This document shows, piece by piece, positions 22,934 through 31,800 of a DNA stretch of 35,890 bases. The stretch's first letter is position 1. Every line of letters begins with the position of its first letter. A program made the position numbers and the translations under genes. The stretch is from CBFGTA01 sp965651595 (GTDB taxonomy: Bacteria; Actinomycetota; Actinomycetes; S36-B12; UBA10799). The notes under the pieces are model-generated. The model made no database searches, was not told the origin of the DNA, and saw nothing but the letters and a program-made list of their open reading frames with translations. The stretch is taken from NCBI GenBank assembly GCA_965651595.1, contig CBFGTA010000010.1, forward strand, positions 1 to 35,890. Reading direction: 5' to 3'.

Positions 22934-24168
22934 TGCACATCGTGCACTTGAGTTGGGAGTTTCCCCCCGTCATCTACGGCGGACTCGGTCGCCACGTGAC
23001 CGCTCTGACTGCCGCCCAAGCCCGGGCTGGCCACCAGGTAACGGTCTTCACGTCGCGCGCCCCGTCCACTCCGGCCCGCCATACTGTCAACGGCGTGAAC
23101 GCAATTCGAGTTCGCCCTCCGAGTTCCCACGTGCCGCGCGAACCCGACGCCCTCGTGGACTGGACGCTGGAACTCGATTCGCGCATGGCGGATGCGGTAT
23201 TGAATCACCTGCCGACCCTCGAGCCCGACATCGTGCACGCCCACGACTGGGTCGTGGAAGCGAGTAGCTACGCTGCCCGCACCGTGGCGGACGTGCCGTT
23301 GGTGACGACGATGCACGCCACCGAGGCCGGTCGACACCAGGGCTGGATCACCAACGACTTGTCGCGCACGATTCATGGCCTCGAACAGCGCATCGTGCAC
23401 CGGTCAGCTCGGGTCATCGCTTGTTCCCGAGCGATGTCGCGGGAACTCGTGACTGCATTCGCCTTACCGGAGGCAACCATCGCTGTGGTCGCTAACGGCG
23501 TGGACTTACCCCATCGCGGCCGGTACCGCCCTGAGGTGCAGTCTCCCCACGTCGTGTTCATCGGCAGGCTCGAGTGGGAGAAGGGTGTCCACGTCCTCAT
23601 CGACGCTTTCGTGACGGTCCTTCGGCGATATCCGAACGCGCACTTGACGATCGCTGGAACCGGGACGTACGAGCAGGCCTTGCGCGCCCAGGCCACCGAA
23701 CGCCTGCCCGCAGGCGTCGTGACCTTCTCAGGCTGGCTCAACGATGCCGAGTTGACTACCTTGCGACAGTCGGCCACGTGTATCGCAGTTCCTTCGGTAT
23801 ACGAGCCGTTCGGACTGGTGGCATTAGAAGCTGCAGCTGCAGAAGTGCCGGTTGTGGTGTCAGACGCGGGCGGGCTATCCGACATCGTCACCGACCCGGT
23901 GACCGGCAGAGTTCATCCGGCTGGCGACGTTTCCGCCTTGGCAGCTTGTCTCGTCGAGACCATCAACGATGCTCCGGCTGCCCGGGAACGAGCCGCTCGA
24001 CTCCGGGAGATCGTCGTTCGTGACTACACGTGGGCGTCAGTGAGCGCGCACACCGGGCAGGTGTACGCCGACGCGCTTCAAGCCCATCTGGCTGGTGCGG
24101 CAGACAACGACCCGAGCCTGCCCGGCCGCGTCCACCAGAACGTACTGACGGGCGAGCTGGCTCCCTAA
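22933..24168 (+). CDS. GT4 alpha-glucosyltransferase, Rv3032-like
   Basis: A 411-residue GT-B retaining glycosyltransferase. The N-terminal domain opens HIVHLSWEFPPVIYGGLGRH, with the GGLGR donor/acceptor loop at 16-20. The C-terminal domain has FIGRLEWEKGVHVLIDAF and the EX7E motif at Glu291-Glu299 (YEPFGLVALEA). This is the ADP/UDP-glucose-dependent type close to GlgA/GlgM; in mycobacteria the Rv3032 relative elongates alpha-1,4-glucan for methylglucose lipopolysaccharide and is reported to overlap with glycogen and maltose-1-phosphate synthesis. ATG 22933 overlaps the GH57 stop by one base (TGATG); 28 further upstream codons are open but poor. It is the last gene of the operon. Confidence 0.92.
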   Translation: MHIVHLSWEFPPVIYGGLGRHVTALTAAQARAGHQVTVFTSRAPSTPARHTVNGVNAIRVRPPSSHVPREPDALVDWTLELDSRMADAVLNHLPTLEPDIVHAHDWVVEASSYAARTVADVPLVTTMHATEAGRHQGWITNDLSRTIHGLEQRIVHRSARVIACSRAMSRELVTAFALPEATIAVVANGVDLPHRGRYRPEVQSPHVVFIGRLEWEKGVHVLIDAFVTVLRRYPNAHLTIAGTGTYEQALRAQATERLPAGVVTFSGWLNDAELTTLRQSATCIAVPSVYEPFGLVALEAAAAEVPVVVSDAGGLSDIVTDPVTGRVHPAGDVSALAACLVETINDAPAARERAARLREIVVRDYTWASVSAHTGQVYADALQAHLAGAADNDPSLPGRVHQNVLTGELAP

Positions 24169-24191
24169 ACGGCAAGGTGGCCGTCGCGCAG

Positions 24192-24998
24192 TCAGGAGAC
24201 GGGGATCTGGTCGCGAACGTCGGTGGTGACTGGGTCAGGGGAGACTGGGTCAGGGGTGGCCGCCTCAGCCAGCGAGGGTTCGACGGTGGCGGGCTCGGCT
24301 GCCTGGTCGGCTGCGGCTTTCGTTTTGCGGGCAATATCAGCAATCGCTTCGCGTCGAGCCGCGTCTGCCTCGTAGGCCGCTGCCCGGTCTTTGAGTAGCC
24401 GCGCTGGCACTCCCCCCATGACGCTCAACTCCGGCACGTGCCCCCGCACAACACTGTTGGCGGCAAGTACGCAGCCCCGTCCGACTTGAGTCCCGCGCAG
24501 AACGCTCACCTTGGTGCCGATCCACACGTCGGGGCCGATACGAACGGGACTCTTGACCAGGCCCTGGTCGGTGATGGGTCGATGAATATCGTCAAAGACG
24601 TGGTCAAAATCGCAGATATACACCCAGTCGGCGATGATTCCCTTGCCGCCGATTTCGACGTCCAGGTAACTCTGCACCGTGTTGTGTCGACCGAATACCG
24701 TCTTGGATCCGATGCGGAGGGTCCCTTCGTGGGCTTGGATGGTGTTTCCTGGCCCGAAGTGCACCCACTTTCCGATGATGACGCGGCTGTACCCTCGTCG
24801 GGCAGTGATGCGGGTGCCTTTTCCGAGGAACACGAAGCCCTCGGTGACGATGTGCGGGTAGCGCAGACGAAACCACAAGAAGCGCGCGTAACGGGCGAGG
24901 TAGAACGGCGTCCAGGCCCGATTCCGCACAATCCACCGCAGCGACGCCCACGTGAAGTACCGCGCCTGCCGCGGGTCCCGGTTCCTCCGAAATGCCAT
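24192..24998 (-). CDS. Hexapeptide-repeat acyl/acetyltransferase, Rv3034c-like
   Basis: A 268-residue left-handed beta-helix acyltransferase. The N-terminus is basic and aromatic (TWASLRWIVRNRAWTPFYLA) and could contact the membrane. From about residue 55 to 205 there are [LIV]GxxxxI-type hexapeptide turns (FVFLGKGTRITARRGYSRVI, RIGSKTVFGRHNTVQ, RIGPDVWIGTKVSVLRGTQV), and the catalytic-region His lies in YICDFDHVFDD. A charged Ala/Glu-rich tail ends in tandem SPDPV units. The likely donor is acetyl- or acyl-CoA and the acceptor a sugar hydroxyl. The mycobacterial relative Rv3034c is among the proposed methylglucose lipopolysaccharide genes. It follows the second methyltransferase after 11 nt on the same strand; its ATG has no obvious ribosome binding site. 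Confidence 0.85.
   Translation of the reverse strand: MAFRRNRDPRQARYFTWASLRWIVRNRAWTPFYLARYARFLWFRLRYPHIVTEGFVFLGKGTRITARRGYSRVIIGKWVHFGPGNTIQAHEGTLRIGSKTVFGRHNTVQSYLDVEIGGKGIIADWVYICDFDHVFDDIHRPITDQGLVKSPVRIGPDVWIGTKVSVLRGTQVGRGCVLAANSVVRGHVPELSVMGGVPARLLKDRAAAYEADAARREAIADIARKTKAAADQAAEPATVEPSLAEAATPDPVSPDPVTTDVRDQIPVS
24228..24256. repeat. Short tandem repeat coding for SPDPV units
   Basis: GACTGGGTCAGGGG occurs at 24228-24241 and 24243-24256 (period 15 nt), adding a five-residue repeat to the acyltransferase tail without changing frame. Likely a slippage product. Confidence 0.8.
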
Positions 24999-25009
24999 AA
25001 GTGCGTCGC

Positions 25010-25960
25010 CTAAGCGGGTTTGGTTCCTACGACGCTGACGTTGTAGAACAGTTCGTCGGGGACAACCTTGTCAACGACGGCAGCATCGAAGCGCGACAAC
25101 GCCGTCCAGCCGCCATAGGCGAACTTGGCCCAGTTCCAACCCAGCACGCCCGGCTGCAATGCCGCTTCGAGCGTGCGCACCGGCCAGCCGAACCATGAAG
25201 CGAGCAGTTCTTCGGTCACCGTGTCGACGTCGATCGCTCCGGCGCGCAGGGCCGTCCGTCGCAAGGCCGCCGGATCGAAGGTGTGCAAGTCCACCACGGA
25301 TTCGAGCCGGGCCGCTCGGCTCGACTCTTCTAGCTCGCCCTGAGTGCGCGTGTAGCGCTGCCCAACGCCGGGCAGTTGACCGAAGCGGCTCGCGGCCCAC
25401 CAGGTCGCCCGCGACAAGCGCCGCGCCACGTAGTCGCCCCGCTCGGTGGGTTCGCCACAGAACACAAAACGACCACCGGGCCGCAGGACTCGCAGGCACT
25501 CGCGCAGAGCCTGCTCGACGTCCGGAATGTGGTGCAGGACCGCATGTCCGATCACGAGGTCGAACGAATTGTCGTCGTAGGGAATGCTCTCCGCGTCGGC
25601 GACTCGGCCGTCCACCTCGAAGCCGAGGCCCTTGGCATTGCGTTGGGCCACTTCGACCATTCCCGCAGAAATGTCAGTGACTGCGGCTTCCTGCATGACG
25701 CCAGCTTGGTGCAGGTTCAAGGTGAAGAATCCGGTGCCGCAACCGATCTCCAACGACCGCTGGTAGGGCCAGTTTTCCGACCCGGCGACTGCTTCGAAAC
25801 GGTCGCGGGCGTACTCAATGCACCTCTCGTCATAGGAGATAGACCACTTCTCGTCGTATGTGGTCGCTTCCCAGTCGTGGTAAAGGATGTTGGCCAGGCG
25901 CGGGTCCTTCCAGGCCTGCTCCAACTGCTCTTCAGTGATCTCGGTGGTTGTCGTGCTCAC
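25010..25960 (-). CDS. SAM-dependent methyltransferase, Rv3038c-like
   Basis: A 316-residue class I methyltransferase. Motif I is LEIGCGTGFFTLNL (from residue 70), then VTDISAGMVEVAQRN, motif with DAESIPYDDNSFDLVIGHAVLHHI, and CLRVLRPGGRFVFCGEP. A long C-terminal region (residues 190-316) with WFGWPVRTLEAALQPGVL, rich in aromatic residues, probably shapes the acceptor site or touches the membrane. It is the first gene of a two-gene minus-strand unit with the hexapeptide acyltransferase. In M. tuberculosis a related methyltransferase lies next to the enoyl-CoA hydratase gene echA17, the same neighbour seen here. The start is GTG 25960, with GAGGA some 15 nt upstream. The acceptor is unknown; a polysaccharide or lipid hydroxyl is plausible from context. 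Confidence 0.85.
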   Translation of the reverse strand: MSTTTTEITEEQLEQAWKDPRLANILYHDWEATTYDEKWSISYDERCIEYARDRFEAVAGSENWPYQRSLEIGCGTGFFTLNLHQAGVMQEAAVTDISAGMVEVAQRNAKGLGFEVDGRVADAESIPYDDNSFDLVIGHAVLHHIPDVEQALRECLRVLRPGGRFVFCGEPTERGDYVARRLSRATWWAASRFGQLPGVGQRYTRTQGELEESSRAARLESVVDLHTFDPAALRRTALRAGAIDVDTVTEELLASWFGWPVRTLEAALQPGVLGWNWAKFAYGGWTALSRFDAAVVDKVVPDELFYNVSVVGTKPA

Positions 25961-26012
25961 TTAGGTACTCATTCCTCGTCGGTGCGGATCGGGTAGCTTG
26001 CGCTGCGCCGCT

Positions 26013-26825
26013 CTAGTTTCCTTCAAACGTTGCTTTGCCGGGACCGTTTTCGATGAATGACCGCATTCCCCGCTCCTGGTCGTGAGTGGCGAAGAGGTCA
26101 GAAAACTGCATGCGCTCGATCTCCAGGCCAGTCAAGAGGTCGACTTCGAGGCCACGATCAATCGCAACCTTCGCCGCCCGCAGCGCATAGGGCGGTCCTA
26201 CTGCTAGCCGCCGAGCTAGGTTCATGGCCGCGTCGAGCACATCGTCAGGTGCCACTATCTGATCGACGATTCCTAGCGACAGGGCTTCTTCGGCCCCGAC
26301 CATCCGACCGGTGAAGATCAGTTCTTTGGCTCTGGCCGGGCCGATGAGGCGGGGAAGCCGCTGGGTTCCCCCGGCCCCTGGAATGATGCCGAGCAGAATC
26401 TCGGGCAGACCAACTTTCACGTTATCGCCGGCGATACGGATGTCCGCGCACAGGGCCAGTTCCAGGCCACCGCCGAGAGCGTATCCGGTGATGGCAGCGA
26501 TCACTGGCTGGCCGATACCGGCAACGGCGCTGAAGGCTGCCGAAATACCGCGGGAGCGATCCACCATCGTCAAGTGGTCCCATTCGGCCATCTCTTTGAC
26601 GTCGGCACCGGCTGCGAACACCTTCGGTCCGCCGTGCAGCACCACCACGCGAATGTCTCGCCGATCATTGATCGCTCGCGCCAAGGCACCGAGCTCCGCC
26701 TGCACCTGAGTGCTCAGGGCATTCATTGGGGGACGGTTGAGTGTGACGACAGCGATCGAGTCGGAAACCTCGATAGTCACGTGTTCGAGCTCAGATGCCA
26801 GGGTGTCCACACTGGGATTGTCCAC
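26013..26825 (-). CDS. Enoyl-CoA hydratase/isomerase family protein, EchA17-like
   Basis: A 270-residue crotonase-fold enzyme; the closest role is hydration of trans-2-enoyl-CoA in beta-oxidation. Both catalytic glutamates of true hydratases are present with the correct 20-residue spacing: Glu122 in GGGLELAL and Glu142 in LPEILLGIIPGAGGTQRL. The oxyanion-hole segment is VFAAGADVKEM. Its C-terminus (FATHDQERGMRSFIENGPGK) is also typical. GTG 26825 lies 6 nt after a TAGCCT -10 box. It is divergent from glgX and separate from the methyltransferase unit by about 50 nt on the same strand, so read-through is possible. A link with acyl chains on a glycolipid is speculation. Confidence 0.92.
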   Translation of the reverse strand: MDNPSVDTLASELEHVTIEVSDSIAVVTLNRPPMNALSTQVQAELGALARAINDRRDIRVVVLHGGPKVFAAGADVKEMAEWDHLTMVDRSRGISAAFSAVAGIGQPVIAAITGYALGGGLELALCADIRIAGDNVKVGLPEILLGIIPGAGGTQRLPRLIGPARAKELIFTGRMVGAEEALSLGIVDQIVAPDDVLDAAMNLARRLAVGPPYALRAAKVAIDRGLEVDLLTGLEIERMQFSDLFATHDQERGMRSFIENGPGKATFEGN

Positions 26826-26831
26826 TCCGCA

Positions 26832-26837
26832 AGGCTA
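26832..26837 (-). promoter_or_regulatory. Putative -10 box of the enoyl-CoA hydratase gene
   Basis: TAGCCT on the minus strand, 6 nt before the GTG start; no good -35 seen. Confidence 0.4.
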
Positions 26838-26976
26838 ACTGGTACCTGGTTTGCCGATACGCCCACCCACACCGTACGTCAGGCGATCACACCAACGGGT
26901 CGGGCACACTACGATCACCACCACTTGCCTAACCGATGACTGACGGCCACTAGTGGCCCCCAAGGAGACAACCACG

Positions 26977-29118
26977 ATGACGGATTCCGTCACCACCCAC
27001 GTTTCCCTTCCCGGATCCCGCGAACCGCTCGGCGTCACCGTCGACGGCGATGGCGTCAACGTCGCAGTGTGGAGCCCGGAAGCCTCATTTGTCGAGTTCT
27101 GCGTGTTTGATGAAGATAGAGAAGAACGACGCATCGAACTGGCCGAGACGGACTTCCATGTGTTCCACGGCCACATTCCTGGACTCGGGGCCGGGACTCG
27201 CTACGGGTTCCGAGCCCATGGGCCGTGGGCACCCGAGCACGGCCACCGATTCAACCCGCATAAGCTGCTGCTCGACCCGTATGCCCGAGCTATCGACGGA
27301 ACTCTGCGGCTCGGAACCGAACTGTTCGCCCATCGCGGCCTCGACGACCACATCATCAACCACGGGGATTCCGGCCCACTCGTTCCCTTATCGGTTGTAG
27401 TTGACGACCATTTCGATTGGGAAGGAGTTGACCACCCTCGGGTTCCGTGGTCGGAAACGGTCCTCTACGAGATGCACGTCAAGGGATTCACCCGCCAGCA
27501 TCCCGACATCCCTGATGACATCCGCGGCACCTATGCTGGCCTCGCCCATCCGGTCGCTGTGGACTACCTGCGCGACCTCGGTGTGACGTCGGTTGAGCTT
27601 CTACCCATCCATCACTTCATTGACGAGATTCCGCTCTTGGAACGGGGACTGAGCAACTATTGGGGCTACAACTCGATGGGCTTCTTCGCCCCCCACGGCC
27701 CCTACAGCTCTCGGGGAACCCGCGGGGAGCAGGTTACCGAGTTCAAATCGATGGTCAAGGCGCTGCACAGCGCTGGCATCGAAGTCATCTTGGACGTCGT
27801 TTACAACCACACCGCCGAAGGCAACCACCTCGGGCCGATCTTTGGTTTCCGGGGCCTGAGCAACTCCGGCTACTACAAGTTGGGGGCCGAGGACCCCGCG
27901 TTCTACGCCGACTACACCGGCTGCGGGAACACCGTCGACGCCTCCAACCCGCAGGTACTGCGCCTGATTCTGGATTCCCTGCGTTACTGGGTTGAACACA
28001 TGCACGTCGACGGGTTTCGTTTCGACCTTGCCAGCGCCCTCACCCGCCAGTACGCCGATCCCGATCTCATCGGGTCGTTCCTGGGAGCGATCGGCCAAGA
28101 CCCGGTCTTGCGTAACGTCAAACTCATCGCCGAACCCTGGGATGTGGGTGCGGGCGGCTACCTCGTGGGCCAGTTCCCCAACACTTGGGCCGAATGGAAC
28201 GACAAGTACCGCGACTGTATGCGCGACTTCTGGCGCGGAATGGGCACCGCCTCGGAGTTTGGGCGCCGCATGTCGGGTAGTGCAGACCTCTACGAGTTCG
28301 CCAACCGTCAGCCCTACTGTTCTGTGAACTTCGTGACAGCCCACGACGGGTTCACCCTGCGCGACCTCGTGTCCTACCAAGACAAACACAACGAGGCCAA
28401 TGGTGAAGACAACGCCGACGGCAACGACGACAACCGTGCCTGGAACTCGGGAGCCGAAGGAGAAACCGCCGACGAAGCCGTCAACGCGTTGCGCCGTCGC
28501 CGGATTCGATCCCTATTGACGACTCTGGTCCTGGCTGGCGGCACACCGATGTTGGTCGCTGGCGACGAGTTTGGCCGCACCCAGCACGGCAACAACAACG
28601 CGTACTGCCAGGACAACGAAATCTCATGGCTGGATTGGAACCACGAGCCATGGCAGCAAGACTTGCGCGAGTTCACCAAGGCATTGCTCGCCTTGCGCCG
28701 CGATCACGTCGTGTTTCGGCAGAAACGCTTTGCCAACGGTGAGCCCGTCAGTGACGACGGCCCCATGGACCTAGCGTGGTTCGGCACCCACGGGCAGATT
28801 CTCACAGCGGACGAATGGAACGATCCATCCACTAAGTCGATCGGCGTCTACCTGTCCGGGCACCTGCGGACCCGCGACCTCGCTGGCGAGCCTCACCGAG
28901 ACCAGTCGTTCTTACTGTTACTCAACGCCGATCACGAGACCGTCGACTTCACTCTGCCCGAGCCTCCATACGGAGCGCGCTACCGCGTGCGCCTGCACAC
29001 CGACGAGGCCCAAGTCCGCGGCACTGAGGACGCGCCGCTGGAGTCGGGTGAGTCAATCACTGTCCACGACTTCGCTGGAGTCTTGCTCGAAGTCATCGAG
29101 CCCGCCACGACCGGGTGA
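26977..29118 (+). CDS. glgX: Glycogen debranching enzyme GlgX
   Basis: GlgX hydrolyses alpha-1,6 branches of phosphorylase-trimmed glycogen, releasing short maltodextrins. The 713-residue protein has an N-terminal CBM48 domain (VNVAVWSPEASFVEFCVFDE) and the GH13 barrel, with the GlgX/isoamylase landmarks YEMHVKGFT, VELLPIH, NYWGYNS, DVVYNHTAEGN, nucleophile Asp350 (HVDGFRFDLASAL), acid/base Glu386 (KLIAEPWDVG), and the stabilising Asp in FVTAHDGFTL. A C-terminal beta domain follows. An in-frame GTG exists at 26953, but ATG 26977 has an AAGGAG ribosome binding site 9 nt upstream and is preferred. It is convergent with glgP (65-bp gap), its partner in glycogen breakdown. Confidence 0.96.
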   Translation: MTDSVTTHVSLPGSREPLGVTVDGDGVNVAVWSPEASFVEFCVFDEDREERRIELAETDFHVFHGHIPGLGAGTRYGFRAHGPWAPEHGHRFNPHKLLLDPYARAIDGTLRLGTELFAHRGLDDHIINHGDSGPLVPLSVVVDDHFDWEGVDHPRVPWSETVLYEMHVKGFTRQHPDIPDDIRGTYAGLAHPVAVDYLRDLGVTSVELLPIHHFIDEIPLLERGLSNYWGYNSMGFFAPHGPYSSRGTRGEQVTEFKSMVKALHSAGIEVILDVVYNHTAEGNHLGPIFGFRGLSNSGYYKLGAEDPAFYADYTGCGNTVDASNPQVLRLILDSLRYWVEHMHVDGFRFDLASALTRQYADPDLIGSFLGAIGQDPVLRNVKLIAEPWDVGAGGYLVGQFPNTWAEWNDKYRDCMRDFWRGMGTASEFGRRMSGSADLYEFANRQPYCSVNFVTAHDGFTLRDLVSYQDKHNEANGEDNADGNDDNRAWNSGAEGETADEAVNALRRRRIRSLLTTLVLAGGTPMLVAGDEFGRTQHGNNNAYCQDNEISWLDWNHEPWQQDLREFTKALLALRRDHVVFRQKRFANGEPVSDDGPMDLAWFGTHGQILTADEWNDPSTKSIGVYLSGHLRTRDLAGEPHRDQSFLLLLNADHETVDFTLPEPPYGARYRVRLHTDEAQVRGTEDAPLESGESITVHDFAGVLLEVIEPATTG

Positions 29119-29183
29119 CCTGGCTGACGCCTGGGACCTAGTCGAGAGTTGGACGGGGACTGACTGCCCGACCGCCTCTGGGT

Positions 29184-31748
29184 TTACGGCTGCGCTTGTA
29201 GCCCCAGTTCGGCAGAATTAGCTAGGCCGGGGTGGGCCGGAACAACCCGCACGGTATAGCCGAACGGGCCGGTCCGATCAAGCGCGGCAGTGCCGCCAAA
29301 GAGCCAGCGTCCGTCTGGATGCTCCTTTTCTGAGTGCAGAACTGTCGCCACCGGGTTGACGAGGCGGTCGTCGGCATCAACCCGACCGTGGAGCAGTTCC
29401 ACGCGCACGTCAGTCGGCGCCAGCGCACCCAAGGCGACTTCGGCGTGGACCGTGACTTCAGCGCCGAGGCGGGGCTCGTCGCCGATCCCGTGGGGGTCCA
29501 CGTGTTGGACGGCGACGCCCTGCCAGGAAGCCGCGACCCGCTCGACGTAGTCGGCCAGGCCTCGCGCCTGAGCGAATCCGTCAGCGACTGCAGCCCGCGA
29601 CGATAGTGCCGCAGGCACGTACAGGTGCTCGACGTAGTCAGCCACCATGCGGCTCGCCAGCACTTTCGGGCCCAGTGACGCAATCGTGTGGCGCACCATT
29701 TCAATCCAACGGTTCGGCAGGCCCTGCTCGTCGCGGTGATAGAACCGCGGAGCAACGCTCTTCTCGATCAGCTCGTACAGGGCCTGGGCCTCTAGATCGT
29801 CGCGCCGGTCCGGATCCACCACCCCGTCAGCAGTGGGAATCGCCCAGCCGTTGGAGCCGTCGTACCATTCGTCCCACCAGCCGTCACGGATCGACACGTT
29901 GAGGGCACCGTTGAGTGCCGCTTTCATGCCCGATGTGCCGCACGCCTCCAGTGGCCGTAGCGGGTTGTTCAGCCAAACGTCGCAACCGGGGTACAGGAAC
30001 TTCGCCATGGCAATGTCGTAGTCGGGCAAGAACACGATCCGATCGCGCACTCCCTGATTGTCGGCGAACTTCACGAGTTCCTGGATCAGTCGCTTGCCGC
30101 CCTCATCTGCCGGATGGGCCTTGCCTGCGACCACGATCTGAACCGGCCGGTCCGCATCCGTGAGCAGTGCAGCGAGTCGTTCGGGATCCCGCAACATGAG
30201 GGTGAGGCGTTTGTACGAGGGCACGCGCCGAGCGAAACCGATCGTGAGGATGTCGGGGTCGAGGACCGTGTCAACCCAGCCGAGCTCCACGTCGCTGGCG
30301 CCCCGATGCTGCCAGGATTCACGAACCCGCCGGCGCACCTCGTGCACGAGCTTGTCGCGCATGATGCGTTTCACTGACCACAGCTGTTCGTCGCTGACCG
30401 CATCAAGCTGCTCCCAGCCGTGACCGGTTTCGAGTAGCTGTTGGCCTCCTACCGATCGGACGATGGCCGCGGCGTCGGGCGAAACCCAAGTGGGTGCATG
30501 GACGCCGTTGGTGATCGACGTGATCGGCACGTCTTCGACATCGAACCCGCTCCACAGACCAGAGAACATGCCGCGACTGACCGCGCCGTGTAGCAAGCTC
30601 ACACCGTTGGCGCGCTGACCGAGACGCAAACCCATGACGGCCATGTTGAACACAGCCTCGTTGCCGCCTTCGTAGTCTTCACGGCCGAGTTCCATGATCC
30701 GCTCGACCGGCACATCGGCCGCTGGCCGATCTCCCGAGAACGCCTGGTGTACGAGTTCGGCCGGGAATCGGTCGATGCCAGCTGGGACCGGCGTGTGAGT
30801 GGTGAACACCGTTCCGGCTCGCACAGCCCGTAGCGCAGCATCGAAAGACAGTCCTTCGCTGCTCATCAACTCGCGGATCCGTTCGATGCCCAAGAATCCA
30901 GCATGGCCCTCGTTGGTGTGGAACACCTCCGGCGCGGCCACGCCGGTGAGTCGACAGTAGGCCCGAATAGCGCGCACCCCACCAATTCCGAGGAGCAGTT
31001 CCTGCCGCAAGCGATGGTCGGTTCCGCCGCCGTAGAGCCGGTCAGTCACATTTCGCAGGGCCGCCGAGTTCTGTTCCACGTCGGTGTCGAGCAGTAGCAG
31101 CGGAACGCGCCCAACTTGGGCAACCCGCACAAGCGCGGTCAGTTCACCTTCGGGAAGTTGCAGGTTGATGCGCACCACTGACCCGTCCGGCTCACGCAAT
31201 AACTGCAGGGGCAGCCCGTCAGGATCGAGCACGGGGTAGGTCTCCTCCTGCCAGCCCTCGGCAGACAGTGCCTGCCGGAAATAGCCCGACCGGTAGAACA
31301 AGCCCACCCCGATGATTGGCACGCCAAGATCCGAGGCTGCCTTGAGGTGGTCACCGGCCAGAATGCCCAGGCCTCCGGAATACTGCGGCAGAACTTCGGT
31401 GATGCCGTACTCGGGCGAGAAGTAGGCGATCGATGCTGGCATGTGGACGCCCTGGGCCTGATACCAACGACCTTGCCCCACATAGGCGTCGAGGTCGGCG
31501 GCGAGGTCGGCGAGCCGGGCGACGAAGGCTGGGTCTTGAGCCAGCGACCGGAACTGCTCGCTCGACACTTCGCCGAGCATGCGCACCGGGTCTCCACCCA
31601 CGTGGTCCCAGATCTCGGCGTCGATCGACCTGAACAAGTCTTGGGTGGGCTCATGCCAAGACCACCTCAAATTGATGGCCAAGTCCCGCAGTCGGGTGAG
31701 CGATTCGGGCAGAACAGTACGGACCGTAAACCGGCGGATGGCTTTCAC
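29184..31748 (-). CDS. glgP: Alpha-glucan (glycogen) phosphorylase
   Basis: GlgP releases glucose-1-phosphate from the non-reducing ends of alpha-1,4-glucan using PLP. At 854 residues it is the actinobacterial type with an N-terminal DUF3417 region (LAINLRWSWHEPTQDLF). Other landmarks are the substrate loop YFSPEYGITEVLPQYSGGLG, the HTNEGHAGF and TTHTPVPAG segments, FARRVPSYKR, and PLP-binding Lys609 in EACGTSGMKAALNGALN. A C-terminal beta-rich extension from about residue 750 (DEPRLGAEVTVHAEVALGAL) is likely a glucan-binding or structural module. I chose GTG 31748 (start of KAIRRFTVRTVLPE, the usual family N-terminus) over ATG 31772, because a -35/-10 pair places transcription start there. 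It is divergent from glgE. Confidence 0.95.
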   Translation of the reverse strand: MKAIRRFTVRTVLPESLTRLRDLAINLRWSWHEPTQDLFRSIDAEIWDHVGGDPVRMLGEVSSEQFRSLAQDPAFVARLADLAADLDAYVGQGRWYQAQGVHMPASIAYFSPEYGITEVLPQYSGGLGILAGDHLKAASDLGVPIIGVGLFYRSGYFRQALSAEGWQEETYPVLDPDGLPLQLLREPDGSVVRINLQLPEGELTALVRVAQVGRVPLLLLDTDVEQNSAALRNVTDRLYGGGTDHRLRQELLLGIGGVRAIRAYCRLTGVAAPEVFHTNEGHAGFLGIERIRELMSSEGLSFDAALRAVRAGTVFTTHTPVPAGIDRFPAELVHQAFSGDRPAADVPVERIMELGREDYEGGNEAVFNMAVMGLRLGQRANGVSLLHGAVSRGMFSGLWSGFDVEDVPITSITNGVHAPTWVSPDAAAIVRSVGGQQLLETGHGWEQLDAVSDEQLWSVKRIMRDKLVHEVRRRVRESWQHRGASDVELGWVDTVLDPDILTIGFARRVPSYKRLTLMLRDPERLAALLTDADRPVQIVVAGKAHPADEGGKRLIQELVKFADNQGVRDRIVFLPDYDIAMAKFLYPGCDVWLNNPLRPLEACGTSGMKAALNGALNVSIRDGWWDEWYDGSNGWAIPTADGVVDPDRRDDLEAQALYELIEKSVAPRFYHRDEQGLPNRWIEMVRHTIASLGPKVLASRMVADYVEHLYVPAALSSRAAVADGFAQARGLADYVERVAASWQGVAVQHVDPHGIGDEPRLGAEVTVHAEVALGALAPTDVRVELLHGRVDADDRLVNPVATVLHSEKEHPDGRWLFGGTAALDRTGPFGYTVRVVPAHPGLANSAELGLQAQP

Positions 31749-31755
31749 TTGGCAA

Positions 31756-31783
31756 ACGGTATCGGAGGACATGCATCCGGCAA
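31756..31783 (-). promoter_or_regulatory. glgP promoter
   Basis: On the minus strand: -35 TTGCCG (31783-31778), 16-nt spacer, -10 TACCGT (31761-31756), then 7 nt to GTG 31748, giving a leaderless mRNA. It overlaps the back of the divergent glgE promoter. Confidence 0.6.
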
Positions 31784-31794
31784 GTCATCGCCAC

Positions 31795-31800
31795 TAGCGT
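31795..31800 (+). promoter_or_regulatory. glgE-glgB -10 box
   Basis: TAGCGT, exactly 6 nt before GTG 31807. No good -35 is visible at 16-18 nt; that region overlaps the glgP -35. Breakdown (glgP) and synthesis (glgE) genes thus share about 58 bp of control DNA. Confidence 0.5.

Noticed and set aside
24169..24191. Terminator between convergent GT4 and acyltransferase genes
   Set aside because: Only 23 bp and no hairpin.
27601..28389. 262-codon open frame opposite glgX
   Set aside because: Antisense shadow of GlgX catalytic region; no recognisable motif, ribosome binding site or promoter.
29119..29183. Possible bidirectional terminator between convergent glgX and glgP
   Set aside because: Only a 4-bp CGGG/CCCG stem and a GACTGACTG stretch without T-runs were found; too weak to annotate.
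31749..31772. Upstream ATG start for glgP at 31772
   Set aside because: The -10 box at 31756-31761 would lie inside the gene, and family proteins begin at the KAIRRF segment.
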